Of a stretch of 39,243 nt of DNA, positions 25,865 through 33,825 are shown piece after piece. Each line of letters begins with the position of its first letter. The stretch's first letter is position 1. The notes below the pieces were generated by a model. The model saw only the letters and a program-made list of their open reading frames with translations. It was not told where the DNA came from and ran no database searches. A program made the position numbers and the translations under genes. Source of the stretch: Bacteroidota bacterium (GTDB lineage Bacteria; Bacteroidota; Bacteroidia; Chitinophagales; Chitinophagaceae); NCBI GenBank assembly GCA_029560415.1, contig JAKQKY010000299.1, forward strand, positions 1 to 39,243. The letters are read 5' to 3'.

Positions 25865-26704
25865 ATGAAAATTTATAGAAATAAAAAACTGAGGAAGATC
25901 ATCATCCCACTGCTGAAAAAACTTAACCTCGGCAACATTACCATCAAGCACCATTATACAGGCTCAAAATTTAAACTCGACGCATTTACCCATAAAGGTT
26001 ATTGGTATCATGGCAAAAACCGTGAGAAAGTACAGATGGATTTTTTCGATGCCATCATAAAAGAAGGTGATACGGTATTTGAATTGGGTGCCCATATCGG
26101 GTACATCAGTGTTTATTTTTCAAAACTGGCTGGAGCTGCAGGAAAAGTATACGTATTTGAACCCGGCGCCAACAACCTGCCTTATGTAAGGGAAAATACA
26201 GCCAACTCTAAGATCAACAATATTACCCTGGTAGAAAAAGCTGTATCCGACAGCAATGGTAAAGCCACTTTTTACCTGGAGAATCTTACCGGGCAAAGTA
26301 ATTCATTGGTAAAAGATTACCGGGTAACGAAAAAAATTCAAACGAAAACATTCCTTGAATTAAAGAAAAATGAAGTAGAAGTGGAAACCATCCGACTGGA
26401 TGATTTTGCAAGGGACAATGACATTACCAGGATCGATTTTATCAAAATAGATATTGAAGGCGCTGAATATATGGCCATCAAGGGTATGCCGAATATTTTG
26501 GAGCAGCTCAAACCTGCCCTGATGATTGAGGTGACCGAAAATCATGAGCCATTGCAGGCCCTGATGAAAAGCAAAGGATATGTGATCATAGACGAGTTCA
26601 ACAATATTGTGGAAGACCTGAAGGCTTTTTATGGCAACCTGTTTTGTGTTCACAATTCAAACAAACCCCTGATCGATAAATTGCTGAAAATCGGTAAAGC
26701 ATAA
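25865..26704 (+). CDS. FkbM-family SAM-dependent methyltransferase
   Basis: A 279-residue class I methyltransferase. Motif I is VFELGAHIGYISVYFSKL (about residues 72-89), the acidic residue after strand 2 is in VYVFEPGANN, and the family-specific IDFIKIDIEGAEYMAIKGM is at about 196-214. FkbM enzymes O-methylate polyketides or sugars and are common in exopolysaccharide and O-antigen modification. No glycan locus surrounds it here, so the substrate is unknown. The basic N-terminus (MKIYRNKKLRKIIIPLLKK) may help membrane association. Confidence 0.87.
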   Translation: MKIYRNKKLRKIIIPLLKKLNLGNITIKHHYTGSKFKLDAFTHKGYWYHGKNREKVQMDFFDAIIKEGDTVFELGAHIGYISVYFSKLAGAAGKVYVFEPGANNLPYVRENTANSKINNITLVEKAVSDSNGKATFYLENLTGQSNSLVKDYRVTKKIQTKTFLELKKNEVEVETIRLDDFARDNDITRIDFIKIDIEGAEYMAIKGMPNILEQLKPALMIEVTENHEPLQALMKSKGYVIIDEFNNIVEDLKAFYGNLFCVHNSNKPLIDKLLKIGKA

Positions 26705-26732
26705 ACGAAGTTATTTTTCCAAGTTGATTTCC

Positions 26733-27710
26733 TCAGATTGGAATTTCAATAAGTAATTCGCAACCTTTCCCCTTCTGTGAATGAAGGGTGAAGGTTCCTG
26801 AAAAAGATTCAACCCGTTTACGGATATTGTTCAAACCGATACCAGATCTGATGGCAGCAGGATCAAATCCTTTTCCGTTATCGTAGATGCGCATGGCAAC
26901 TGCATTGATCTTATGGTAAATGCTGATCTCTACAATCCTGGCTCTTGAATGCCTCAACACGTTATTTAACTGTTCCTGCATTACCCTGTATAAATTCAAC
27001 TGGATATTACTGTTGATTCCTTTATTGATGTTTTCATCAATATTTACCCTGAACATAAACCGTTCATTAACATTAAAGCTCCTGATCAATTCATGTACTG
27101 CATCGGAGAAAGTTATATTGTCGAAGGAAGCTGGCGACAACCTGTGAGATAATTTGCGTATTTCATCGATTGCTTTATTGATATATTCCATTGATTCCTG
27201 GATATGGATAGATGATTGATTTGCATTTGAATGATTGGTCATCGCAAGACTCAACAACGTACCTGCAAGTATCTGGTTGATGTTATCATGTAATTCCTGC
27301 CCAATGAGGTAACGTTCTTTTTCTTGTGCATTCAGAATGGCTTTTACGATGAGTTGTTCATTTTCCTTATTCTTTTCTTCAGCGAATTTTCGGGCACTGA
27401 TATTGGTATAAAAAATCGAGAGACCCTTTACATTGGGGAATGCCCTTACTTCCAGCCACATGGCATAGGTATCGTAATATATTTCAAAAGAGCGGTCAAC
27501 GCCCAATTCCATCGCCTTCCTGAATTCAGTTTCAAATAAGCCACCTATGATATCGGGGAAAACTTCCCAGATCTCCATCCCGATCAGGTCGTCTTTTTTT
27601 TTATTCATCAAGGAAAGTGCCTTTGTATTCACAAATACATATTTCCAATTACGGTTAAGGTGCACAAAGGCATCTCCCATATTTTGCAATATATATTCCA
27701 ATGCATGCAT
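26733..27710 (-). CDS. Orphan PAS-domain sensor histidine kinase (HisKA_3/NarX type)
   Basis: A 325-residue soluble kinase. One PAS domain occupies residues about 3-110 (LQNMGDAFVHLNRNWKYVFV, IGMEIWEVFPD, IFYTNISARK). The dimerisation/phosphoacceptor region holds His141 in GQELHDNINQIL, the HisKA_3 signature, and the ATPase domain has VMQEQLNNVLRHS (N box), MRIYDNGKGFDP (G1 box) and GIGLNNIRKRVESF. No membrane segment is present, so it should sense a cytoplasmic cue. No response regulator lies next to it; the nearest NarL-type regulators are 5-10 kb away (33078, 36176, 36855). Its upstream region carries TACGG repeats described under findings. Confidence 0.9.
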   Translation of the reverse strand: MHALEYILQNMGDAFVHLNRNWKYVFVNTKALSLMNKKKDDLIGMEIWEVFPDIIGGLFETEFRKAMELGVDRSFEIYYDTYAMWLEVRAFPNVKGLSIFYTNISARKFAEEKNKENEQLIVKAILNAQEKERYLIGQELHDNINQILAGTLLSLAMTNHSNANQSSIHIQESMEYINKAIDEIRKLSHRLSPASFDNITFSDAVHELIRSFNVNERFMFRVNIDENINKGINSNIQLNLYRVMQEQLNNVLRHSRARIVEISIYHKINAVAMRIYDNGKGFDPAAIRSGIGLNNIRKRVESFSGTFTLHSQKGKGCELLIEIPI

Positions 27711-27781
27711 AGCGAGGATATATCCGATGACTAGGTTAGAAATACCGTATTCAATTTACCCCTACCCTATGGTGATTCCTA

Positions 27782-27797
27782 TACGGGAACTACGGGA
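27782..27797. promoter_or_regulatory. Possible regulator-binding site: TACGG direct repeat upstream of the PAS kinase
   Basis: TACGGGAAC-TACGGGA, two TACGG half-sites starting nine bases apart, 72 bases upstream of the kinase start. An overlapping inverted repeat TTCC-N6-GGAA spans 27776-27789. A closely similar arrangement occurs at 33775-33787. Confidence 0.3.
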
Positions 27798-27860
27798 AAT
27801 CAGTGCATAAATACGATGGGAAAAATATGGTAAGCTTAGCGACATTTACTTCGCAAATAA

Positions 27861-28937
27861 CTACCTGAATTTTTCCTTCAATCTCAAGACGTTTTTTTCA
27901 ATAAAATGATAGGAAAGAATTGCGAGGCTGGCCGTTAGAATAATATTCAAAGGGAATTGTTGTATATACAGGGTGCCACCTGGGGAAGTTCTTAAAAATA
28001 ATCCCTGGTACACGTAAAGTCCGTAAGAAATTTTTCCGATATAAGATAAAGGTTGCAATTCCAAAATCGTTGCTAACCTGCTTTGCTGGTTTACATACAA
28101 CCAAACCAGGAAAATGGCTATCCCAAAAGCCTGGAAAATATAATTAACAGGCAACAGTACATCCGGCAAATAAATGCCTGCTGAAAATAATAAAACAGGC
28201 AGTACCAGGCTTCGCAAATTGTTGTGAAAAAAATTTGTCAGCTTCTCATGATGCCTATGCAATATGATGGCCGACATAGAGCCAATGATAATGGGAGCTG
28301 CAGCCGGGATGAACCACCTCGAGGTTTTAAACCCGTCGGCAAGTAATGAATAGGTTTTACCCTTATATTCAAAAGGAATATACACTGCGTTAAAAATATA
28401 CACCGCCAGGATACTAAGAAGAATGAAAACTAAACAACCTGTAACCAGGGCTCTTTTTTTAAAATGACGAAGTAATAAAAAAGGCCAGGTAAAATAAAAC
28501 TGTTCTTCTACTGCGAGTGACCAGGTGTGGGAAAGCTCGGGCATAAAAAAAACATTGGGAACAAAATTATACAGGTAGAAAACTGAAAATAAAACAGCCG
28601 GGTAATTGGCTGGCAGATAGTGGAATCCCATCAGCAATAACAAGCAGGTAAAGAAAACGATCAAAGGAGGAAGCAAACGGAGAAACCTTCGGGCAAAAAA
28701 ATGAAGAAAATTAATCTTCCCTGTTTTTGCCAATTCATTGATCAATAACCATGTGATGAGGAAGCCACTTAATACAAAAAAAATATTGACTCCCGTAACT
28801 CCCGAAAACAAAGGAAAAATGCGAAGCCTGAAAAATGCCTGTTGTGGTAAAAGTTGCTGAATGCCGAGGTGATTGAATATGACAAACAATATCGATACCC
28901 CCCGCAATCCATCAAAACCCCTGATATGTTTTACCAT
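27861..28937 (-). CDS. Acyltransferase 3 family membrane protein (OafA/YrhL-like)
   Basis: A 358-residue integral membrane O-acyltransferase with about ten membrane segments. Family marks are RGFDGLRGVSILFVIFNHLG at residues 5-24 (with the catalytic-type His), FFVLSGFLITWLL at about 53-65, ARRFLRLLPPLIVFF at about 86-100 and HTWSLAVEEQFYFTWPFLLL at about 141-160. Proteins of this family transfer acetyl or other acyl groups to sugars of LPS, exopolysaccharide or peptidoglycan at the membrane. There is no SGNH domain. It stands alone, divergent from the tRNA unit in orientation only (both read minus). Confidence 0.9.
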   Translation of the reverse strand: MVKHIRGFDGLRGVSILFVIFNHLGIQQLLPQQAFFRLRIFPLFSGVTGVNIFFVLSGFLITWLLINELAKTGKINFLHFFARRFLRLLPPLIVFFTCLLLLMGFHYLPANYPAVLFSVFYLYNFVPNVFFMPELSHTWSLAVEEQFYFTWPFLLLRHFKKRALVTGCLVFILLSILAVYIFNAVYIPFEYKGKTYSLLADGFKTSRWFIPAAAPIIIGSMSAIILHRHHEKLTNFFHNNLRSLVLPVLLFSAGIYLPDVLLPVNYIFQAFGIAIFLVWLYVNQQSRLATILELQPLSYIGKISYGLYVYQGLFLRTSPGGTLYIQQFPLNIILTASLAILSYHFIEKNVLRLKEKFR

Positions 28938-29020
28938 ACTATATAACCATTAACTGGTTGGTTAAAGTTAATAAACGATGCCTATAAAGTTTTATCTAAT
29001 TAAATAATCAACAGGTATAA

Positions 29021-29047
29021 TTAAAAAAACCTCCATTGAGGAGGTTT
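29021..29047 (-). terminator. Rho-independent terminator of the tRNA-Met gene
   Basis: On the minus strand, stem AAACCTCC/GGAGGTTT (29047-29040 with 29034-29027, loop of five) followed by a run of T to about 29023. It begins two bases after the tRNA 3' end. Confidence 0.82.
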
Positions 29048-29048
29048 G

Positions 29049-29122
29049 TATCGGGGAGCAGACTTGAACTGCCGACCTTCGGGTTATGAATCCGATGCTC
29101 TAACCAGCTGAGCTACCCCGAC
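29049..29122 (-). tRNA. tRNA-Met (anticodon CAU), elongator type
   Basis: A 74-base cloverleaf on the minus strand: acceptor GTCGGGG/CCCCGAT (first pair G-U), D-stem GCTC/GAGC, anticodon stem TCGGA/CCCGA, loop TTCATAA with anticodon CAT, T-stem GGCAG/CTGCT with loop TTCAAGT, discriminator A. The 3' CCA is not encoded. The 1-72 pair is present and the anticodon stem lacks three G-C pairs next to the loop, so this is not an initiator. A CAU tRNA could instead be the lysidine-modified isoleucine tRNA; I judge Met more likely. The last anticodon-stem pair (31-39) is A-C. Confidence 0.93.
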
Positions 29123-29131
29123 AAAGGGGTG

Positions 29132-29139
29132 CAAAAATA
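29132..29139 (-). promoter_or_regulatory. -7 promoter element of the tRNA-Met gene
   Basis: TATTTTTG on the minus strand is an exact TAnnTTTG and ends 10 bases before the tRNA 5' end, which is the expected position. No clear TTG is seen at -33. Confidence 0.5.
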
Positions 29140-29206
29140 GAGAAATTCGTCTATAAGAAAAAATGATTGAGATGCTTTTTTATGAATCTGCATTTAAAAC
29201 GCATAT

Positions 29207-29232
29207 TAAAACCGGAATGGCATTGTTTCCGG
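29207..29232 (-). terminator. Weak terminator-like hairpin, minus strand
   Basis: CCGGAA/TTCCGG (29232-29227 with 29217-29212, loop of nine) followed on the minus strand by TTTTAATAT. It could end transcripts coming from the adenosyltransferase gene after they cross the small gene at 29262 in antisense. Confidence 0.3.
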
Positions 29233-29261
29233 CACGATTTTCTACCTGTTTATAAGAAAAC

Positions 29262-29453
29262 ATGAAAAATAACGAGACAGAAAAAAAGGAGAAAAAAAAG
29301 ACCGAAGTGTCTATTGCTGAAATCAAAAAGGAGCCTACGGATCAGGATGCGGCCAAAAAGGGATACAATGAAAAAAATCCTTTGCAGCCACAAGGTGCTT
29401 TTACGCCAGATTCTCTTGAAAAAGAAGATCCTGCCGATCCTGCTAAAGCCTAG
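29262..29453 (+). CDS. Small, highly charged hypothetical protein
   Basis: A 63-residue protein made largely of Lys, Glu and Asp (27 of 63 residues), with no Cys or Trp and few hydrophobic residues: KKEKKKTEVSIAEIKKEP in the first third, then a Pro/Asp/Ala-rich tail. It is probably intrinsically disordered. I know no function. The 3' end overlaps the convergent adenosyltransferase gene by 11 bases. The ATG at 29262 is preceded by AAGAAAAC. Its coding nature rests on composition and the clean frame only. Confidence 0.5.
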   Translation: MKNNETEKKEKKKTEVSIAEIKKEPTDQDAAKKGYNEKNPLQPQGAFTPDSLEKEDPADPAKA

Positions 29454-30003
29454 GCTTCCAGGGAATTTCGGGCACCTGCATTAAATGCCCGGTATATCTT
29501 GCCAGCATAAAAAGGTAATCGCTGAGCCTGTTGATGTATTGTATCACCAATGGGTCTACAAAGAGATTTTCTTGCTGCATGTGTACGCATAACCTTTCGG
29601 CACGCCTGCATACACACCTGGCTACATGTATGGTGGAAACAGCTGTGTGACCTCCAGGCAGGATAAAAGATTTCATGACTGGTAATGATTCATTCATGCT
29701 ATCGATCTCTTTTTCCAGCAGCTGAATATCTTCTTGCTTAAGGTCTGGAATCTTCATAAGGGGTTCTTTATCCGGGTCACAGGCGAGTGATGAACCCACC
29801 GTAAACAACCTATCCTGCACTTCCCGAAGGATCATTTTTGAATGTGCATCGGTCAAAAGATCGCCAACAAGGCCTATATAAGAATTTAATTCGTCGATGG
29901 TTCCGTAACTTTCTATGCGTAGATGGCTCTTGGGTACTTTCGTTCCGCCAATCAGGCTGGTATTCCCCAGGTCGCCCGTTTTGGTATAAATTTTAAATGC
30001 CAT
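29443..30003 (-). CDS. PduO-type cob(I)yrinic acid a,c-diamide adenosyltransferase (corrinoid adenosyltransferase)
   Basis: A 186-residue ATP:cob(I)alamin adenosyltransferase that makes coenzyme B12 from ATP and reduced corrinoid. The N-terminal ATP-binding motif is YTKTGDLGNTSLIGGTKVPK (residues 5-24), followed by YGTIDELNSYIGL. The C-terminal half holds ILPGGHTAVSTIHVARCVCRRAER with the conserved Arg/Glu cluster used for ATP and corrinoid contact. Length is typical of PduO/MMAB proteins. It is 39 bases downstream of the ABC ATPase gene and probably in the gatC-ABC-adenosyltransferase transcript. No B12-dependent enzyme gene is seen in the window. Confidence 0.93.
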   Translation of the reverse strand: MAFKIYTKTGDLGNTSLIGGTKVPKSHLRIESYGTIDELNSYIGLVGDLLTDAHSKMILREVQDRLFTVGSSLACDPDKEPLMKIPDLKQEDIQLLEKEIDSMNESLPVMKSFILPGGHTAVSTIHVARCVCRRAERLCVHMQQENLFVDPLVIQYINRLSDYLFMLARYTGHLMQVPEIPWKPRL

Positions 30004-30042
30004 GTTGCTTTTTATGGTTGAATCTAAGAAATTGAAATAAAC

Positions 30043-30756
30043 TTATGCCGGTTGTTCGATCAGGGTTGGATGTTCGTTTAATTTATCGGTTTCTATCAAA
30101 CCATCTTTCAACCTGATTACCCTGTGAGCAAAATGAGAAATGTCTTCTTCGTGGGTAACCAGGATCACCGTATTGCCATCGGAATGAATTTTACCAAGAA
30201 TATCCATGATCTCATAGGAAGTTTTCGAGTCAAGGTTACCGGTAGGTTCATCGGCCAATATGATGGCGGGATTGTTGATCAAAGCCCTCGCAATGGCAAC
30301 CCGTTGGCATTGTCCACCACTTAGTTCATTAGGCTTATGATGCATCCGGTCTTCCAGCTTCACTTTTTGCAAAACTGCGGTAGCCCTTTCGGTTCTTTCT
30401 TTCTTGGATACCCCGCTGTAAATAAGAGGCAATGCCACATTTTCAGCAGCGGTTAAACGAGGTAATAAATTGAATTGCTGAAACACAAAACCAATCTCTT
30501 TGTTGCGAACTGCTGCCAGGTCGTCATCGAGCATGCGGCTAACATCGTTTCCGTTGAGGATATATTTGCCGCCAGTAGGTGAATCGAGACATCCTAAAAT
30601 ATTCATCAGGGTAGATTTACCAGAACCGCTGGGGCCCATCAAGGCTACATATTCATTTTTAAATATATCCATGGAAATGCCTTTTAAAACAGGCAATTCC
30701 TGCTTCCCCAGGTAATAACTTTTTCGGATATTCTCCAAATGCAGGATGGATGTCAT
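30043..30756 (-). CDS. ABC transporter ATP-binding protein, LolD/MacB type
   Basis: A 237-residue ATPase subunit. Walker A is GPSGSGKST at residues 41-49, the Q loop [14 protein letters not shown] at 90-103, the signature [15 protein letters not shown] at 145-159, Walker B IILADE at 165-170 with catalytic Glu170, and the switch His in LVTHEED near 205. The overall pattern matches the MacB/LolD/FtsE branch, which drives lipoprotein release, efflux or division-site work with a FtsX-fold permease. No permease gene lies next to it, so the partner must be elsewhere. The signature has Cys at the usual Gln/Arg position (GGQCQR). Confidence 0.9.
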   Translation of the reverse strand: MTSILHLENIRKSYYLGKQELPVLKGISMDIFKNEYVALMGPSGSGKSTLMNILGCLDSPTGGKYILNGNDVSRMLDDDLAAVRNKEIGFVFQQFNLLPRLTAAENVALPLIYSGVSKKERTERATAVLQKVKLEDRMHHKPNELSGGQCQRVAIARALINNPAIILADEPTGNLDSKTSYEIMDILGKIHSDGNTVILVTHEEDISHFAHRVIRLKDGLIETDKLNEHPTLIEQPA

Positions 30757-30815
30757 TATTTATCTTTTATTGATGCTGGTTATTTCTAATCTTTCCGTTA
30801 TTCTGACTTGCCTAT

Positions 30816-31106
30816 TTATTTTTTGATCACTTTAGGAACTTTAAAGAATGATGGATCTTTAACAGGTGAATTCTTTAATGCTTCGTGCAGGCTAATTTCC
30901 TGTTTTGGATGATCATCCCTAAGTACATTTACATTATCCCCGATAAACAACAATGGTTCCACTTCTTTTGTTTCCACCTCGTTAAGTGTTTCAACAAATC
31001 GGATCATTTTCTCAAGGTCTGACTTAATACCAACTTTCTCTGATTCATCAAACTGAAGCCTTGAAAGATTTGCAAGTTTATTCACCAGTTCATCGTTGAT
31101 TTCCAT
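30816..31106 (-). CDS. gatC: Aspartyl/glutamyl-tRNA amidotransferase subunit C
   Basis: A 96-residue protein when started at the ATG at 31106 (MEINDELVNKLANLSRLQFD); the frame extends six codons further upstream to 31124, but the family begins with this segment. LEKMIRFVETLNEVETKEVEPL and LRDDHPKQEISLHEALKNSP are classic GatC. It stabilises the GatCAB complex that amidates misacylated Glu-tRNA(Gln) or Asp-tRNA(Asn). The partner genes gatA and gatB are not in the window. It is the likely first gene of a minus-strand operon with the ABC ATPase. Confidence 0.92.
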   Translation of the reverse strand: MEINDELVNKLANLSRLQFDESEKVGIKSDLEKMIRFVETLNEVETKEVEPLLFIGDNVNVLRDDHPKQEISLHEALKNSPVKDPSFFKVPKVIKK

Positions 31107-31140
31107 GATACAAAAATAAAGCATTCACACGAGAGCCTTT

Positions 31141-31170
31141 TTGCTTTTATTTAAGCGGGTTGTATCTTTT
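31141..31170 (+). promoter_or_regulatory. Candidate promoter of trpS
   Basis: TTG (31141-31143), a 19-base spacer and TATCTTTT (31163-31170), one mismatch from TAnnTTTG. A second near-match, TATCTTCG at 31206-31213, lies closer to the start codon. Confidence 0.35.
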
Positions 31171-31231
31171 CCATGGTGGTTTGTTTACAGACTATCGACT
31201 TTTGTTATCTTCGCCGCATTATTTAAAAGAA

Positions 31232-32263
31232 ATGAAAGATTCTCAGGAATTGTCCGGAAATGTTACCGGGAACAAGATTGTTATGAGTGGCATTCGGCCA
31301 ACAGGATTTCTTCACCTGGGTAATTATTTTGGGGCGATCCGAAATTATATCAGGATGCAGGAATCGAATGAATGCTATTTCATGGTGGCAGACCTGCATT
31401 CGTTGACAACCCACCCGGATACCAAAAGTTTGAAATCGAATGTTCACAGGGTATTGGCAGAAAATATTGCCTGCGGGTTGGATCCTGATAAAGCTGCATT
31501 TTTTTGCCAGAGCCAGGTTTATGAAACGGCAGAATTATACCTGTACCTTAATATGCTTGCCTATAAAGGTGAATTGGAAAAAACAGTTACGTTCAAAGAC
31601 AAGGTTCGTCAACATCCGGAAAATGTAAATGCGGGGTTACTAACTTACCCGGTTCTACAGGCAGCGGATATCCTTTTGCACAGGGCCAGTTTTGTGCCTG
31701 TAGGCAAAGACCAGGAACAACACCTGGAAATGGCCCGCAATTTTGCCAACCGGTTTAACCACCGGTATGGCGATGTATTCCCCGAGCCACAGGCTTTTAA
31801 TTTCAATGAAACCCTGGTAAAAGTTCCAAGCCTGGATGGTACAGGCAAAATGAGTAAAAGTGAAAATGCAATGGCCACTTTATACCTGGCAGATGATGAT
31901 GATATGATCAGGAAAAAGCTAATGAAAGCTAAAACAGACAGTGGCCCGACAGAAAAAAATTCGGTAAAACCGGATTATATTGAAAATATTTTCCTGCTGA
32001 TGGGACTTGTAAGTGCACCCGATACTGTGGCATCATATGAAGCGGATTTCAATAATGCCAGCATACGATATGGCGACCTGAAAAAACAACTTGCCGAAGA
32101 TATGATTCGATTCATCAGCCCGATCAGGCAAAAAGCTGCAGATATCCTTTCCAATGAAAAATACCTGGCAGAAGTGATGGAAAAAGGAGCGCAGAAAGCC
32201 AGGGTAAGTGCCCAAAAAACCATGAAGCTCGTGAGAGAAGTCATGGGGCTCAACTATTACTAA
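31232..32263 (+). CDS. trpS: Tryptophanyl-tRNA synthetase
   Basis: A 343-residue class Ic synthetase from the ATG at 31232; the frame stays open from 31160, but that extension is not conserved-looking. The ATP-binding HIGH equivalent is TGFLHLGNYFGAIRNY (H-L-G-N) and the KMSKS loop is GTGKMSKSENAMATLY. The tryptophan pocket segment (ADLHSLTT) and QAADILLHRASFVPVGKDQEQHLE are also as expected. It charges tRNA-Trp. The N-terminal extension of about 15 residues before IVMSGIRPTG is unusual in length but ordinary in Bacteroidota. Confidence 0.95.
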   Translation: MKDSQELSGNVTGNKIVMSGIRPTGFLHLGNYFGAIRNYIRMQESNECYFMVADLHSLTTHPDTKSLKSNVHRVLAENIACGLDPDKAAFFCQSQVYETAELYLYLNMLAYKGELEKTVTFKDKVRQHPENVNAGLLTYPVLQAADILLHRASFVPVGKDQEQHLEMARNFANRFNHRYGDVFPEPQAFNFNETLVKVPSLDGTGKMSKSENAMATLYLADDDDMIRKKLMKAKTDSGPTEKNSVKPDYIENIFLLMGLVSAPDTVASYEADFNNASIRYGDLKKQLAEDMIRFISPIRQKAADILSNEKYLAEVMEKGAQKARVSAQKTMKLVREVMGLNYY

Positions 32264-32280
32264 AACTGAAAAGAATTAAA

Positions 32281-32323
32281 GCAAACTTTCCATTTTTTGA
32301 TATGGTAGTATTATAAAGTTTGC
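32281..32323. repeat. Nine-base inverted repeat between trpS and the deoxynucleoside kinase gene
   Basis: GCAAACTTT (32281-32289) and AAAGTTTGC (32315-32323) are perfectly complementary across 25 bases. It is either a weak terminator for trpS or an operator-type site near the next gene. Confidence 0.35.
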
Positions 32324-32392
32324 CTACATTCAGCCTCAAATAAAAAGTATTATTTATTAAATTAAACACCGCCCGGGCGGATTAAGGGAATC

Positions 32393-33028
32393 ATGGCCAA
32401 AATAAAGAAACCGAAACATATTGCCATTGCCGGGAATATAGGAGCAGGAAAAACAACATTGACGGAAATGCTCAGCAAGCATTATAAATGGATTCCCCAA
32501 TTTGAAGATGTGGATCACAATCCTTACCTGAATGATTTTTATGAAGACATGCCCCGCTGGAGTTTCAACCTGCAGATATTCTTTTTGAACAGCAGGCTTA
32601 ATCAGTTGCTGGAAATTCATCGTGGTACCGAGACCGTTATACAGGATCGTACAATTTATGAGGATGCCAATATTTTTGCGCCCAACCTTCATGACATGGG
32701 CCTCATGGGCAAGCGTGATTTTGATAACTACTATAAGTTTTTCGAAACACTTAAATCAATGGTAAAACCTCCAGACCTGTTGATTTACCTGAAAGCATCG
32801 GTACCTACCCTGGTAGGCCAGATACAAAAAAGAGGGCGTGAATATGAAGAAAACATCAGGCTCGATTACCTGAAGAAATTAAATGAATTATACAATAGCT
32901 GGATCGAAACATATAATGAAGGTCCTTTACTGATCATTGATGCAGATACCAATAAGTTTGCGGAAAATGAGGAAGACCTGGGTAAGGTCATTTCTAAAAT
33001 TGACTCTACCTTATTCGGATTGTTTTAG
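32393..33028 (+). CDS. Deoxynucleoside kinase (dAK/dGK/dCK family)
   Basis: A 211-residue kinase of the P-loop deoxynucleoside kinase family. The P-loop GNIGAGKT is at residues 14-21, the substrate-recognition FEDVDHNPYLNDFYED at 37-52, the QDRTIYEDANIFA motif (DRS-type, at about 84-96) and the LID arginines in IQKRGREYEENIRLDYL. It phosphorylates purine or pyrimidine deoxynucleosides in salvage; which base is preferred cannot be read by eye. The length fits the bacterial members. Confidence 0.92.
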   Translation: MAKIKKPKHIAIAGNIGAGKTTLTEMLSKHYKWIPQFEDVDHNPYLNDFYEDMPRWSFNLQIFFLNSRLNQLLEIHRGTETVIQDRTIYEDANIFAPNLHDMGLMGKRDFDNYYKFFETLKSMVKPPDLLIYLKASVPTLVGQIQKRGREYEENIRLDYLKKLNELYNSWIETYNEGPLLIIDADTNKFAENEEDLGKVISKIDSTLFGLF

Positions 33029-33077
33029 CGAGTGTGTAAATAATATCCGGAAAGAGAAAGTTTGTTTTTGAAGTGTG

Positions 33078-33734
33078 TTAGTCGATCAATTGGTTTTTCA
33101 TTGCATAAAAGACCAGTCCAACCGAGTTTTTTACGCCAAACCTTTCCATCAACCTGTCTTTAATTGCCTCCACGGTTCTTGCGCTGATATCCATTTTCAG
33201 GGAGATCTCTGATGCCGTGAATTCCATACAAACCAGGGTGAGTACTTCCTTTTCACGTTCACTCAAAACTATTTCTGAAGTAAGGCTGGGATTGAATTTC
33301 TGTTTGGAGTAATTTTTTTTGATGAGTACTTTATTCACAAAAGGATTCAGATAAAATCCGGTTCTCATCACATCCATGATGGCTTTTTTAATTTCTGCGG
33401 GATCGGTACTTTTTAATAAGTAACCTGCAGCACCACAATCCATCAGGTGACCAACAAAACGTTCGTCCTCATACATAGTTAAAATAATCACCCTGATATT
33501 GGGAAATTTTTTGGTTACCATTTTAGTGGTATCGATGCCATCTTTGACGGGCATTTTCAGATCGCATAAAATAACATCAGGCATTGATTCGGGGATCTTC
33601 TCAAGAAGATCATCTCCATTTTCTGCCTCCATTACGAACTTAATATTCGAATAAGGCCTCATGGAAAGGATAACACCTTTTCTGAAGATCTTATGATCGT
33701 CTGCAATTGCTACTTTAATTTGATTAGATACCAT
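33078..33734 (-). CDS. NarL/LuxR-type response regulator (module 1)
   Basis: A 218-residue two-component regulator. The receiver has Asp12-Asp13, phosphoacceptor Asp58 (ILCDLKMP), Thr/Met in ILTMYED and the switch Lys near 107 (YLLKSTDP). A LuxR-type helix-turn-helix occupies about 150-212 (LSEREKEVLTLVCMEFTASE, ISARTVEAIKDRLMERF). It lies 91 bases downstream of the kinase at 33826 and on the same strand, so that kinase is the probable partner. It resembles the regulator at 36176 closely (both start IK-AIADDHKIFR and end with a M-N-L-I segment). Confidence 0.93.
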   Translation of the reverse strand: MVSNQIKVAIADDHKIFRKGVILSMRPYSNIKFVMEAENGDDLLEKIPESMPDVILCDLKMPVKDGIDTTKMVTKKFPNIRVIILTMYEDERFVGHLMDCGAAGYLLKSTDPAEIKKAIMDVMRTGFYLNPFVNKVLIKKNYSKQKFNPSLTSEIVLSEREKEVLTLVCMEFTASEISLKMDISARTVEAIKDRLMERFGVKNSVGLVFYAMKNQLID

Positions 33735-33774
33735 AGTAAGGACGTAAAAATAGTAACATCTTTAGAATCAGCAT

Positions 33775-33787
33775 CGTAAATTCCGTA
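33775..33787 (-). promoter_or_regulatory. Possible regulator-binding site: TACG repeat upstream of the module 1 regulator
   Basis: On the minus strand TACGGAATTTACG has two TACG half-sites nine bases apart, the same spacing as the TACGGGAAC-TACGG repeat at 27782. It sits 41 bases upstream of the regulator start. Confidence 0.3.
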
Positions 33788-33825
33788 AAACTTATATAAA
33801 CGGCTGTATATCGGGGTAAAAAGAT

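Noticed and set aside
27861-28937. Idea that the acyltransferase, FkbM methyltransferase and nearby genes form a polysaccharide locus
   Set aside because: They are on different strands, separated by a kinase, and no glycosyltransferase or polymerase gene is present.
31160-31231. Longer N-terminus for trpS
   Set aside because: It overlaps the promoter region and does not look like synthetase sequence; the ATG at 31232 is preferred.
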